64,000 bases of DNA from Welwitschia mirabilis (lineage: Eukaryota > Gnetophyta > Gnetopsida > Welwitschiales), in the NCBI GenBank assembly GCA_051453625.1, contig JBOZIK010000001.1, positions 12,439,171 through 12,503,170 of the forward strand. Direction: 5' to 3'. A program made the position numbers and the translations under genes. The first letter of the stretch is position 1. Each line of letters starts with the position of its first letter. Below, in pieces: positions 10,656 to 21,600 of this stretch. The notes beneath the pieces are model-generated. The model ran no database searches. It was not told where the DNA came from and was given only the letters and a program-made list of their open reading frames with translations.

Positions 10656-11781
10656 TTATAGATTTTTGTTTGAAGTAATTAATGCCCTTTTGAAAAGAGA
10701 TAACCAAGAATGATGGAGGGATGAAAAGGGATGATATGTCCAAAACCCTAAAAAATACAAATTGGATGAAGCAACTAGTAATATAGCAATAATTGAAATT
10801 AACTCCTATGACTTCATAGAAGACATGAAAACACTTAAGAAAGGTTAAATAGAGTTACAAAATAAGATAGAACTATTAATACAAACTCAAAAAAGAAAGA
10901 GAAAAAGCACAAGGACTAGAAGGATTGTATTGGGATGAAAAAAAAGAAGTCAACTCTACTCATTTGTGTATTGACTATTATACATCTCATGCACCTAACC
11001 TTATAGAACCTGTAGTCTTGGAAACTCTTAGTAAGATAAAAAATCAACATAAATACTACTAATATTTCCACTTTTTAAGGTAGAAAAAATGAAGAACCTA
11101 TGCTTTTTTTGAGTGTTTTTATTTTGCAAGGATAACTAATTAGAAATCAACTCACATTGCTTGAGACATTTCCCTTTTTTCTTAAAAGAAGATGCCTAGG
11201 TATGGTTTCATAGATTCCCAAACTATACTTTTAAAACTTGGAACTCTATGAGGTCAGTACTTTTGAATAAATATCAACTTGTAATGATCATTAAAGATCT
11301 AAGAGATTAAAGTTTTAATATTAAATAGAAAGAATGTGACAAATTTGATGAATTCATGGATAGATATTAGATTTTATTAGTAAGATGTCCAAACCACAGG
11401 ATAACTCTGAGAAAAAAAATAAGAGCCTTATTAAGAGGTTTACTTGAGCCTTGTTAAGAGGTTTATTAAGTAATTCTTTAGANNNNNNNNNNATAGAAAA
11501 ATTATATAGAATGATAAGGGATGGACTTAAAGTAAAGAAAAAGGAAAGAGAAATGTTAAGAATCTTCTGATAGAAAAAGAAATGGAGACTAAACATGCAA
11601 GCATGTTAGAAGAAACTAATAAAAGAATAGAAGATCTAAAGGTAATATTAATAGATTAAAATAAGAAGACAAAGTAGAAACTTATGAATATTATAATGAG
11701 AAGAATCATCATCCCATAGGATGTCCAGGGATAAAAGGTTTTGTGGAATGGTTAGATATTAATAGAACTAGTTATAGTCCT
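10656..11781 (+). pseudogene. Unit 1 gag, second copy with zinc-knuckle remnant
   Basis: Repeats the preceding block from about its twentieth codon (roughly 92-95% identical) and extends farther. After a 10-N gap at 11,483 it covers the end of capsid, then a knuckle remnant at 11,681-11,722 reading YEYYNEKNHHPIGC. The spacing equals C-x2-C-x4-H-x4-C with Tyr at both first cysteine positions, and the His and last Cys are kept. A GFVEWLDINR stretch follows before the 100-N gap at 11,782. Gag would coat and package the genomic RNA. This copy has many stops. Confidence 0.7.
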
Positions 11782-11881
11782 NNNNNNNNNNNNNNNNNNN
11801 NNNNNNNNNNNNNNNNNNNNNNNNNNNNNNNNNNNNNNNNNNNNNNNNNNNNNNNNNNNNNNNNNNNNNNNNNNNNNNNNN

Positions 11882-13530
11882 ACCTAGAACACTGAGAAAT
11901 GCAAATTAGATGAAGTAATTAGTGATACAGCAATAACTGAAATCGATCTATATGACTTCATGAAAAATATGAAAATACTTAAATGAGATTAAATAGAGTT
12001 ACAACATAAGATAGATCTATTGATACAAGCTCAAATAAGAAAAGAAAAAGTGAAAGAACTAGAAGGGTTATATTGGGATAAAGAAGAAATAGTCAATTCT
12101 GTTTCTTTAGGTATTGACTATTATACATCTCATGCATCTAATGCTATAGATCTTATAGTCTTAGAAACTTCTGATAAGATGAGAAACATAAATACTACTA
12201 ATATCCCCACCTTTAAAGTAGAAAAAATGCAGAACCTATGCTTCAATTGAGTCTTTTTTATTCTTTTTGCAAGGCTATCTACTTAGAAACCAATTTAAAT
12301 TTATTGAGATATTTCCCTTTTTCCTTAAACAGAGATGCCTAACTATGGTTTCATAGATTCCCAAACTATACTTTTAAAACTTGAAACTCTATAAGGTAAA
12401 CATTGTTAAATAAATATCAACTTGTAAGGGTCATTAAAGATCTGAAAGATCAAATTTTAAATGTTAAATAGAAAGAACATAAGAAATTTGATGAATTCAT
12501 GCATATATATTGGATTTTATTAGTGAGATATCCAAATCATGAAATAACTCTTAGAAAATAAATGAAGGCCTTGTTAAGAGGTCTGCAAAATAATTCTTTA
12601 AAGAAACTAAATATTCTTCATGGAGGAAGCATCAGGAATGGTAGCATCCAAGAGATTAAAACTACTATAGATAAATTATATAGAATGCGTTAGGAATGGA
12701 CTCAAAATGAAGAAAAAGAAAAAAGAAAAATTAATGAAGTCCTTCTAGAGAAAGGAATATAGACTAAGCATGCAAGCATCTTAAAAAAAACTAATAGATG
12801 AATCATCATTCTTTAGAATATCCATGAATAGTAGACTTTGTAAAATATTTAAAAATTAATATAATTAATTATAATCCTAACAATATTCCTTAGATTAAGA
12901 AGAAGCTGTATCCTAATCAAACTAGAAAATGGAAAGACAAGAAAGAAACTCCAATACAGAGATTTATGCAATCTAAGAGATATGATTATTTTACAAATTG
13001 GAGAAATGTAGAAAAAGAATTTCATCACAATTAATAATTAGCTAAAGGGGAAAAAACTAAAAGAATCTTCTATACCTACACAACCCCAACAAAATACAAG
13101 AGAAGCTAGTTGTAAAGCTATTAGAACTAGATCAAGTAGAAGCCATATTTCACTCTTAGAAAAGAAAAAGAAACTAGGAAAAATAAAAGTATGATTAAAA
13201 ATGGTTTAATAGAAGAAGAAATGGATGATTCTTTACCATTTCCAATGAGAAGTAAGATAATAAAAAAATTTCAAAGAAAGGAGAAAACAATGTAGAATAC
13301 CTTCTCAAAGCTCTGCAAGATATCTCAGTTATCTTACACTTACTAAAAATATTGAGAGACATCCCCTTGTATTAGAATAAAATCAAGAAGTTGTGTAGAA
13401 AAGAGGGGAGTAAGAAAAATAAAGAGAAAACTAATAATGAACAATTAATAAATGAATCAACTAAAAGAGTTTAGGTATTTTGGGTCATTTTCTCAAGATC
13501 TACAAGGAAATTAAACTGAGAAGTATAGTA
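11882..13530 (+). pseudogene. Unit 1 gag, third and longest copy
   Basis: Gag from near its N-terminus to the gag-protease linker. An open stretch at 12,020-12,250 (76 codons) includes ELEGLYWDKEE and NIPTFKVEKM. The capsid-type segment at about 12,480-12,720 reads FDEFMHIYWILL, then YPNHEITLRK and GGSIRNGSIQEIK, matching the order of plant Athila/Tat-type Gag. The knuckle region near 12,800 is partly deleted. A basic linker near 13,110-13,150 has SCKAIRTRSSRS, comparable to the A-x-TRS motif ahead of protease in this lineage. Frequent TAG/TAA stops and some frameshifts break it. Unit 2 and element 3 keep the same blocks. Confidence 0.7.
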
Positions 13531-13960
13531 ACACTAGAATATCAATAGTAAATATAATTATTGAAGGTTCCTATAAAATAGAAGCTTTGATGGATTTAGG
13601 GATGAGTATTAATCTCATTTTCCATGACATATTTGAATAACTTATAAGTCTTCAGTATAATGAATGAGTTTATATGACAGATGGCTCTATAGTAAAGCTA
13701 GAGGGAATAATGGAGAATACCTTAATAAACCTACAAGGATTCAGATATCTAGTATATTTAGTTATTATGAAGACAAAAGAGAATACTCACCCTATTATCC
13801 TAGGAGTACCTTTGATGGAAACAACTAATGCAAGTATTTATTCCAAGAAGGAAGTAACAGAGATTAGTTTAAAATATTTGGTTCAGCAAATAAAAATACC
13901 TAATGAGGTAGAAATTGAACACCCCTTTACTAACAAGGGGGATAGTATAACATGATCCTC
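13531..13960 (+). pseudogene. Unit 1 aspartic protease
   Basis: Retropepsin-like protease region. The catalytic triplet is seen as ALMDLGMSINLI with Asp at 13,593-13,595, the DLG form common in Athila/Tat-type elements. It is followed by a flap-side segment open without stops from 13,674 to 13,955 (YMTDGSIVKLEG.., HPIILGVPLMETT). The late I-I-L-G motif is the conserved hydrophobic-hydrophobic-Gly of retropepsins. One stop separates the active site from the downstream open part. Unit 2 and element 3 have lost the catalytic Asp, so this is the best-preserved protease of the three. It would act as a dimer to cut Gag-Pol. Confidence 0.8.
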
Positions 13961-14074
13961 TAAAAATAATCTGAACAATTATTAGAAGACTAAGAAGTTA
14001 AAAGAAGAGACTAATTCTTAACTATTAACCTAGTAGAAAAAGAAGAGAAACTTGAGAAACTTTTTCTTGAAGAA

Positions 14075-15060
14075 GGTTTAGGATACATTAAAATTTAGAA
14101 AAACAAACCTTTTAGTATCAATGAGAATTTGACTCATTCTTAAAAGAGAAAATTATAAAGGATGTTGACTAAATGGACTAATTTTTTTACTTGGACTCAT
14201 AAAGATATTACTAGAGTAGGCGTACAATATGTCAACATAGAATTTATTTAGATACCATAGAAAAGCAAGTGAGGTAACTAGAAAGGAGATGTAATTCTCA
14301 TACACAAGATGTAATAAAGAAGGGATTACTTATCTCATTTATGATTTAGAATGGGTAAGTCCTATGATAGTAGCTCCTAAAAAGAATAATAAGTAAAGAG
14401 AGTATACATAGATTTTAGGCTACTAAATGTTGCTACTAATAAGGATCATTTTACCTTACCCTTTGAGGATGATGTTTTAGAAAGAATTTCTCATGATAAA
14501 TACTATAGTTTCTTGGATGAGTATAGTGGATATAACCAAATTCTCATAGCTCTTGAAGACCAAGCAAAAACTACATTTACTTGCAAATCAGGTACATATG
14601 GTTTTAAATGTTTACCTTTTGGGTTATGTAATGCACAAGTTACTTTTCAAAGACTAGTGAATAGTATTTTCCAAGACATGATAGGAAGATTAGTTGAGGT
14701 TTTTGTAAATGATTTCTTAACCCTTGAAAATGATTTTGAGGAAGATTTGAAAAGACTAGAAGCTATACTTACTTGATGTAAAGAAAAGAAATTAAAATTG
14801 AGTTGGTCTAAAAGTCATTTTATGGTGGGTAAAGGTATTGTTTTAGGCCATAGGATATTAGTAAGAGGAATTAAAAATAATAAGAAAAATATTAGTTTTC
14901 ATTAGAAAAATTCCTCCACCAACTAAATTCAAAGAACTAAGATCATTTTTTCATCATGTGGTGTATTATAGAAGATTCATTGCTAATTTTAGTAAAATTA
15001 CTAAACCAGTAGATAATCTTTTATAAAAATATGTGCCCTATGAATGGACCTAGTAATGAC
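14075..15060 (+). pseudogene. Unit 1 reverse transcriptase
   Basis: Athila/Tat-type RT with fingers, palm and thumb in order. Readable parts include VYIDFRLLNVATNKDHF with an upstream stop, then an 87-codon open stretch at 14,513-14,776 with DEYSGYNQILIALEDQAKT, GTYGFKCLPFGLCNA, and the catalytic block FVNDFLTLEND (14,702-14,734). The first catalytic Asp of the FxDDF motif is Asn (AAT at 14,708-14,710), whereas unit 2 and element 3 keep both. The thumb shows SHFMVGKGIVLGHRI, and the connection has a HVVYYRRFIANFSKITKP-like region with stops. It made cDNA in the ancestor, but this copy could not be active even without its stops. Confidence 0.88.
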
Positions 15061-15520
15061 AAAAATATTTTTAAATTCCTAAAGATAAACTAGTTGAGGC
15101 CCTTATTTTATAAAAATTGGATTGGATCAAAACTTTTCACACTATAACTAATGCTTCACAGTATGCTATTACTATTGTTTTGGGCGAAAAGGATGATAAT
15201 TGTAAACCCTATGCTATCGCTTACATAAGTAAGAATATCAGTTATAGATTAAAAAACTACATAGTTATAGAAAAAGAGATTCTAGTCATAGTGGTAGCAT
15301 TAGATAAGTTTAGGCATTATATCCTAGGGTATGAGGTTAAAATTCACATAGATCATACTGTTATACAGCCTTTAATGAATAAGAAGACAGCAAATTCTTG
15401 AATCATAAGATGGATACTTTCTATGTAGGGATTTGATCTTCAGAAAATAGATAATAAGGAAAAAATAAAATGTGATAGCTGATCATCTATCTAGATTGGA
15501 ATTCCTAAAGAGGCTAAACA
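15061..15520 (+). pseudogene. Unit 1 RNase H
   Basis: The segment open at 15,117-15,401 (94 codons) begins with a TNAS block where the first catalytic residue is normally Asp (here Asn). It then shows VIEKEILVIVVALDKFRHY with the Glu kept, and VKIHIDHTVIQPLMN with the later Asp kept. The order D-E-D and the 20-25-residue spacing fit the RT-linked RNase H of Ty3/gypsy elements, which degrades RNA in RNA-DNA hybrids. The tail near 15,440-15,510 keeps VIADHLSRLE-like residues in a shifted frame. The first-Asp loss and several stops make it a pseudogene. Confidence 0.8.
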
Positions 15521-15539
15521 ATTGGATACCTAAAATTGT

Positions 15540-16890
15540 TTTCTTGAGCATTTAGCAAATATGCAACAAACTCCTTGGTTTGCAGATATGGCTAACTTCT
15601 TAGTGAGTAAGAAGATACCTCCTTACTTAATCTATTATGAGAAAAAGAGGTTGTTAAGATAAGTAAAAAATTATATATGACAGAATAAGATCCTTTTCAA
15701 ATTTTATAAGGATGATGTCATTAGAAGTTATGTTGGTAAGCCTGATTAGAAGGAGCTTCCACAAACTTTTCATCCAAAGGAAGGAGGAGATCATTATAGA
15801 AAAAAATAACTACTATAAAATTTCTAAATGTAGGATATTATTGGCCTTCTTTATTTAAGGATTCTTTTAATTATACTAAAGGATGTAATAATTGTCAAAG
15901 AGATGGAACATGATCAAAGGTGATTTAAATGCTCCAATAATGGATTTAAGCCTTGGAACCTTTTGATGTATAGGGAATAGATTTCATTGGTTACATTAAT
16001 ACAAAATCCTATGAAAAGGAATACATTCTAGTTTGTGTGGATTATTTAACTAAATGGGCTAAAGATGAGGCTATTCCTAATTATTCCACTAAAACCATTG
16101 TCAAATTCTTATCTAAGAATATCTTTCATAGGTTCTTTATACTTAAAAGTCTTATGTCAGATAGAGAAACCTGTTTCACTAGTCAAGCCTTTGAAAAGTT
16201 TTTGTCTAAGTATGAAGTCTAACACAAACTCTCCTTAGCTTACCACCCCTAAACCAACGGTCAGGCTGAGGTTACAAATAGGGAATTAAATAGAATTTTG
16301 ACTATAATAGTAAACACTAAAAGAACTGACTCGGTATATAAACTTATTGAAGCTTTATGGGCCTATAGGTTAAGTTGAAAAAACATTATAGGTTTCACAC
16401 TCTATGAGTTAGTCTATAGCAAAAAAGAAACCTTGCCTATTGAATTAAGATTAACATCTTATAAATTGACTAAATAATTAGATTATGATTTGGATAAATC
16501 TCAAAAGGAATAATTCAAAACATGAATAAATGAGATCAAGATAAAAGAAAAACCTTAATAAGAAAAGAATAAATCCAAAATTAAGTAAAAGAGTGGAACA
16601 ACTATAATGTTCCAAAAACTAATTTCAAAATTGGAGATAGAGTTTTGGTTTTTGGTCCTAAATATATATCCTCTAAAAAAAATTACACTAAAAAATGGAT
16701 TGGACCATATACTTTAACAAAAATTCTACCTAATGGAGTAATGGAAGTATTTAATAAAGAAACTAAAGATACATATCAAGTCAATGGTCATAGAATCAAG
16801 ACTTATATAGAAGGAATTTCACTCTTAGAAGAAATTGAACAAACTTATAGGGTGGAAAGAATTCTACCCATATGTATTCCTCCATAATCC
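15540..16890 (+). pseudogene. Unit 1 integrase
   Basis: N-terminal zinc-finger region with HFHPKEGGDHYR and, later, GCNNCQR-like residues near 15,885-15,900 (HHCC type). In the core, the first catalytic Asp is in GIDFIG (about 15,977-15,994). The open segment 16,037-16,222 has VDYLTKWAKDEA and the second Asp in MSDRETCF (16,160-16,162; normally SDRG, Gly to Glu here). The catalytic Glu is in [11 protein letters not shown] (Glu codon 16,268-16,270). The C-terminal part, open at 16,645-16,887, ends GPYTLTKILPNGVMEVFN then YQVNGHRIKTY and has no chromodomain. That tail is diagnostic of Athila/Tat rather than chromoviruses. Stops and frameshifts occur between these blocks. Confidence 0.88.
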
Positions 16891-17799
16891 TATATTCTAT
16901 GATAAAAACATAATTAGAAATAATAATAAAAAATTAACAAGTAAATAAATAAATGATATGTTATAAGGTTTAACTTTTAAGAAAGGAAAATGGATGCTAT
17001 TTGAATTATAAGAAATTTTGTTTGATAAGTGAAAGTGTCTCTCAAAAGAATTAGTAAGACTTCAAGAAGGGAAAGTTATATATAATAAAAATGACTAGGT
17101 GATGAAGGAAAATAAAGATACCTATGCAATCATTTATCTTTTGTTTTATAAAAAAAGGGAAAAAAAGAAGAAGAGAAAACAATGTCCTATCATAAGTACA
17201 TTTTGGCAAATATTCTCAAGAAGGGCCTTTGTCAGTGACTCCACCAAGGGATTAGTTGGTTATGATCTAAGTTTATAACTATGTAGGTTCTTGTCTCTAT
17301 GGTAGTAATTGTACTCTTCTTATTGCAACAGTATTTCTTAAAATAAATGCTCTTTGGCTTGAAATTATAAAGAAGACAATCACTATCCAAGTATCATCTG
17401 AGGAACAGTTAGTATCTAATATTTTCTTTAAGCCAAGTGAACCTCCAAAGGAAAAGTAAATATTACACCCCATACTGATTTTTTATTTTAACATTTAAAA
17501 CATTTAAATAAATGTATCTTTCTTCTATTTATCGTGAATCAATAATTTTTTGTGAAGATAAAAAGGCTTGACATTCAATTAATTTTTATAATTTGGTATA
17601 ATAAAAATGAGTACTAAAATAAAAGCAGATTATTATTAGTTACAATATGAAATAAAAAGAGTTTTAATCAAAAAATACATTTATTTTATTAAAGCAACTA
17701 AATCTAAATAGATAACAACTAAAGCAAAAAACTAAAATAAATTGAAATTAATCTCATGGGATCTTAGAAAACTTGATGCCTGTACTTATTCTTCCTCCT
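16891..17799 (+). other. Post-pol region with short conserved hydrophobic segment
   Basis: At 17,245-17,345 the DNA matches 58,230-58,334 of element 3 (both contain AAGGGATTAGTT, ATGATCTA and TTGTACTCT). One frame is hydrophobic in both copies (VSMVVIVLFLLL here; IFTLLTVVVLSSFWL there), suggesting a membrane-spanning segment. A second frame is free of stops from 17,271 to 17,459 (60 codons, ending PSEPPKEK). Which frame was coding is unclear. A short post-pol ORF of envelope-like topology is possible, since some plant Ty3/gypsy lineages have an env-like ORF there, but I cannot establish it. The rest of the block, after 17,460, shows nothing recognisable. Confidence 0.4.
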
Positions 17800-18690
17800 A
17801 AACCTATACTAATTAGATGTTTCTATGAGAGGAGGAAAAGATAAGCAGTGTAGGAAGTTAGTAATAGTCTTAATCTCTATAGCATGGGCATAGCAGAAGT
17901 TCTAATAAACTAATTCATCCAAGGGTTAATATTTTTTATAGGTAATTCTCATCAAAAGAGAGAGTATAAAGGCTTAGATTTAGATTGTTACCTTTTTTTT
18001 GCTATAACCTTTACTCTAATTCATGAATCTAACTTAAACAATGCCCTAATAAAGAATCATACCTATTAGACTCATCAATTAGAATAGAACTCAGCTTGAC
18101 AATCTAGATTTTCAAATACTCTGTACATAAGTAATCAACTATTGAATCAAAGTAGGGTGGAATTTCTCCATGGCTAAATTAATTCCTTCCATTATTTTAG
18201 AGGATGTCACCCAAGGAATTGAGCACCTCAGAAACTAAACTATAGGAATACTTTGCATAGAAATCTTCTATACTCATAATGTTCATATTTATCTAAGAGG
18301 ATCTTAAGCTAAATAGACAGCATTTAAATTTCTTAATAAGAGGAGAAGTAAGCAAGTTATTAGAACTATAGGCCATCTCTAATCTAGATATCAAGAGAAC
18401 TTGATTTAATTTTGTAAATGTGTGTTGAGTGAAATTATTCAAGGCATTGTAGTATACTTATACCTAGAAAGTAACAGTAAAGAAAACCATTCATAATTTC
18501 AGGTTTGATTGAGTCTTGGACATACCTGAGATGCTAATTTATGAGAAGTTAGAAGAGATCTATTTAATCCAAAAAATCCTAGATTAAACTCTGCTTCTTC
18601 TAACTAAACTATAAATGCCATGTCAATTGTGACTTTGTCCCCAGTCAAATTTATTAATTTAAAGGACCTTCTTTAAGAAATATTCATTGC
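17800..18690 (-). pseudogene. Antisense extra ORF of unit 1
   Basis: The minus strand between pol and the sense extra ORF encodes a broken protein. One block starts at an ATG at 18,621: MAFIV, a stop, then LEEAEFNLGFFGLNRSLL and TSHKLASQVCPRLNQT. A second block at 18,270-18,130 reads KYSYSLVSEVLNSLGDIL, then YFDSIVDYLCTEYLK. A third at 17,992-17,940 reads LSLYTLSFDENYL. The second and third align in the same order with the minus-strand ORF of element 3 (VKYSLYDDYKSTLKVLDTL, GFDPMVYHLLDKYLRV, LSLALLSFDRNNIEKM). At least one frameshift separates the first and second blocks. Conservation of an antisense frame in two diverged elements argues that it was translated. I do not recognise its family; antisense extra ORFs are known in the plant Tat lineage. 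Confidence 0.6.
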
Positions 18691-19920
18691 TCAAAGGCCT
18701 TCTTGAAATCTTAAACAATTTGAATATTCTATTTTTGATGACATGTTAAAAGGTACATATCATCTGTTGAAGACCCCTTTGATAAATGACTAACCTCATT
18801 CAATGGTGTCTTCAAAAACCTCTAGTGTCTTTGCTTCTTTCCCTTTTTACTCTCAGTGTGAGCTTGAAGGCCCCCTTCAAGCAACCTTCATTATGCAAAG
18901 ATTCCCTTAAACCTCTATATTTAGTGTAGTAGGAATAAATTGAATAATGAGTTAGCTTTGTCTTCCTCCTAATTTATCACTCACTTCTCGAGCCCGTTTT
19001 AGATGATCAAAGACCTCCTTTGCATAATTACTTGACTAATATGACATTTTATGGATTTCTAATTAAATATCCACTTTGGAAGAAGAAATCCTCCCTTAAA
19101 TTTTTATGTTCATAAATAAGAGCAAAAGGGTAAATTGAAGTCATAATAAATTCTTTAAAAACCTTGCCAATGACTCCTTGAAAGATTTTTTTTTTTTTTT
19201 GTTTGAAAAACAACTTTAAGATTAGTCTTTGTTAGATAATTCTTTTGAAGAAGCAATTTGTACTCAAAGGACCCATTTTAGCAACCTACATTACTCAAAG
19301 ATCCCCTTAAAGAAAGTAATTGCTACTAAAATCTAGAAGAGACTTTGTAATCTAAATTTTAAACAGAAAACATGTATTAAAAAGCTAAATAGAATACCTA
19401 ATGAAATGGACAACTACTATGATAAACTTCAAATAGTATTTTCTAGAGAGTGAACTAATAGAAAGTTAGATAAAATAAATATTATGAAAATAGCTCTTAC
19501 TAGTAGGAAAAAAAGCATCTATGAAAAAAACAATAATAGCAGTAGTATTAAATGGATTAGAATTTCAAAAGGAATTCTCTTAAGAAAGATTCTTATTCAG
19601 AGCTTTATGAAATTTGCAAAAAGAAACACATAGTCTATAGAATATAAAGTGTTTAATATAAGCCAAGGAAATTATAATTACATTTATATAATTAAGAGGT
19701 TAAAGGTACCAATTTTGGATAGTTCAAAGTACTAAAATTGAGGCAAGAATCTGTAACTTCCACTCTATTAAGTTGCTTCATCAATTTGAAGGATTCTTTT
19801 GAGGAAGTAATTATTACTCGAAGCACCCCTCTAAGAAATATTTATTGCTTGAAGATTCTCTTTGAAGATGTAATTACTACTGAAAGGATACCTTTAAATA
19901 GTTGAAGGCCTTCTTTGAGC
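18640..19920. repeat. Degenerate short tandem/dispersed repeats in 3' region
   Basis: A motif of about 60-90 bp recurs in degraded form, built from 'GAAGYAATTxxTACTCRAAGG', 'CCYTTTAAGxAA', 'CATTGCTYAAAG' and 'CCCCTTAAA'. Copies lie near 18,660-18,720, 18,865-18,915, 19,250-19,320 and 19,790-19,915. The block sits between pol and the sense extra ORF. Expansion of short repeats in this hypervariable 3' region is established for plant Tat-lineage elements, so this is probably an internal feature of unit 1 rather than an independent satellite. Confidence 0.5.
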
Positions 19921-20439
19921 CCTGATGGGAGGAAGAGACAAAAGTAGACTTTTATATCATATTTTATTAATACCCCATTTGACGACTTTGACCACCCTTT
20001 CATCAGAAAATGTAGCAAGTCAAACTTCAACACATAGTAGGGAGCTTCAAATTTCTATAAATAGAACATCGCGATAGGTAAATTTTTATTTCAAGTTTGT
20101 TTTTAGTGAACAATTTGCTTTGTCATCTTCCAATTGCATGTGAAAACATCATGAAAACCTCCTCTATTGTCTCTTTCGTAAATTCAAAAAAATGTTATTT
20201 TAGGTTAAAGCATTTAAATTAAGAATGTTTTTTACATAGTTAAATACTTTAAGTTCTTTAAAATGCATTCTATTTTCTTCAATAAGATATTAGATGAGTG
20301 CTTGGAGTTTAATGACAATTCTTATATGAGTATTTCATATAAGAAAGCAATTGAACTCCAAAGCTAAATAGTAAAATATTTTCTACAAAAGTTAAAACTT
20401 TTTCTAGTTTAAATTTTAGAAAACTTCTAAAAAACCCTG
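19921..20439. other. No gene seen
   Basis: Spacer before the sense extra ORF. From 20,311 onward (TTTAATGACAATTCTTATAT) it is collinear with 30,221 onward in unit 2, so it belongs to the element. No frame can be supported. Confidence 0.4.
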
Positions 20440-21600
20440 TTTCACTAGACTTGGATAATGAATAATTAAACTTAACTAGTGAAATTGGTTAACATTTTCA
20501 AAAAAATACAATAATGAAAAAGTATACTCTTTCTATAGAAACATAAATTTTTTAGAGAAACTACCAACATTATACTCATCAGTTATTAATGTACTGATTT
20601 AGATTTTACTGGATGAAATAAAGATGATTTTTTGGGTACCATCTAGTGAAAGATTATTATCAAAAATGTGTAACAATAAGGACATCACATTATGTCTAAA
20701 ACATTTTTGCAATATCACTAATAAAGATGGATGAGTTGACATTGATAAGGTAAGGGATCCTGAGGTATTTTTCATTTCTAGAATGCTATTCTTGAATCTA
20801 GACCTAATCATCAATAAGAAAAAGGACATGAGTATACTAAGAGTACATTTAGTGGATGCCATTAAAAATCCCTCAAGCAAAAATATTAACATTGGGTTCA
20901 ACATCTTTCAATATTTATGTAAACCATAATCTAGAATAAAATACACTACGACGATTACAAAGGTTGGACTAGGATATTCATTACTGATCCTAAGGACTCT
21001 TTTAGATAGAAATATTCTATAATTCTTTCCAAGAAAAATAAGTAGCATGGAACTTTTAGTCATATTCTTATTTGGAGTTTTGGTTCTAACACCCTTTAGC
21101 ATTCTAGACACATAAGAGACACCTTCAACTAGATAGCTAGTAACATAAATTTAAACATAACTTCTAGGTCCTTCCATGGATCAAGCAAATACATTTACTT
21201 TATAGCAATTAGAGCTGTAAAAGGAAATAAAATCTTTTACAAAGTTATTAGAAGAATATAAGGAGGATTCTTTATGTGCTACTATAAATTCTTTAACTGG
21301 CTTCCTACTAGAAAAGAATAAATTACCAGAAGAAAATATTAGTTTAAAGAAAAAGGTTAAATTTTTGGAACTATAGAATAAATTTTGCAAAAATAATTTT
21401 TTCCCCTTATCACAAAGAATGGGATAAAGCAAAGGAGAAAAAGTAGCAGCTAGTGGAGAGATTAATCACTCATTTTAAATCTCATAAGTCAAATAGCTCC
21501 TCTCTACATAATGCTTAAGTTTAAATTGAGGAATTAGAGCAAGAACTCAAAGAGGAAAAAGAGAAACTATAGCTTCCTTCCCCTCTATAATAGAGAGAGA
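20440..21600 (+). pseudogene. Sense extra ORF of unit 1 (plant transposon protein-like, coiled coil)
   Basis: Plus-strand frame with few stops. From about 20,500 it reads KVYSFYRNINFLEKLP. Further on come DITLCLKHFCNITNKDG, then DIDKVRDPEVFFISRM, LRVHLVDAIKNPSS, FNIFQYLC and LLDRNIL. Block for block, with equal spacing, it matches the better-preserved ORF of element 3 (VYEFYKNLRFYEKNN). Its layout resembles the 'putative plant transposon protein' domain that often follows pol or stands alone in plant repeats. From about 21,220 the product becomes coiled-coil-like (NKLPEENISLKKKVKFLEL, then ELEQELKEEKEKL in another frame). Function unknown. The 3' part is cut off near 21,600 by unrelated sequence. 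The long minus-strand open frames here are shadows. Confidence 0.6.
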
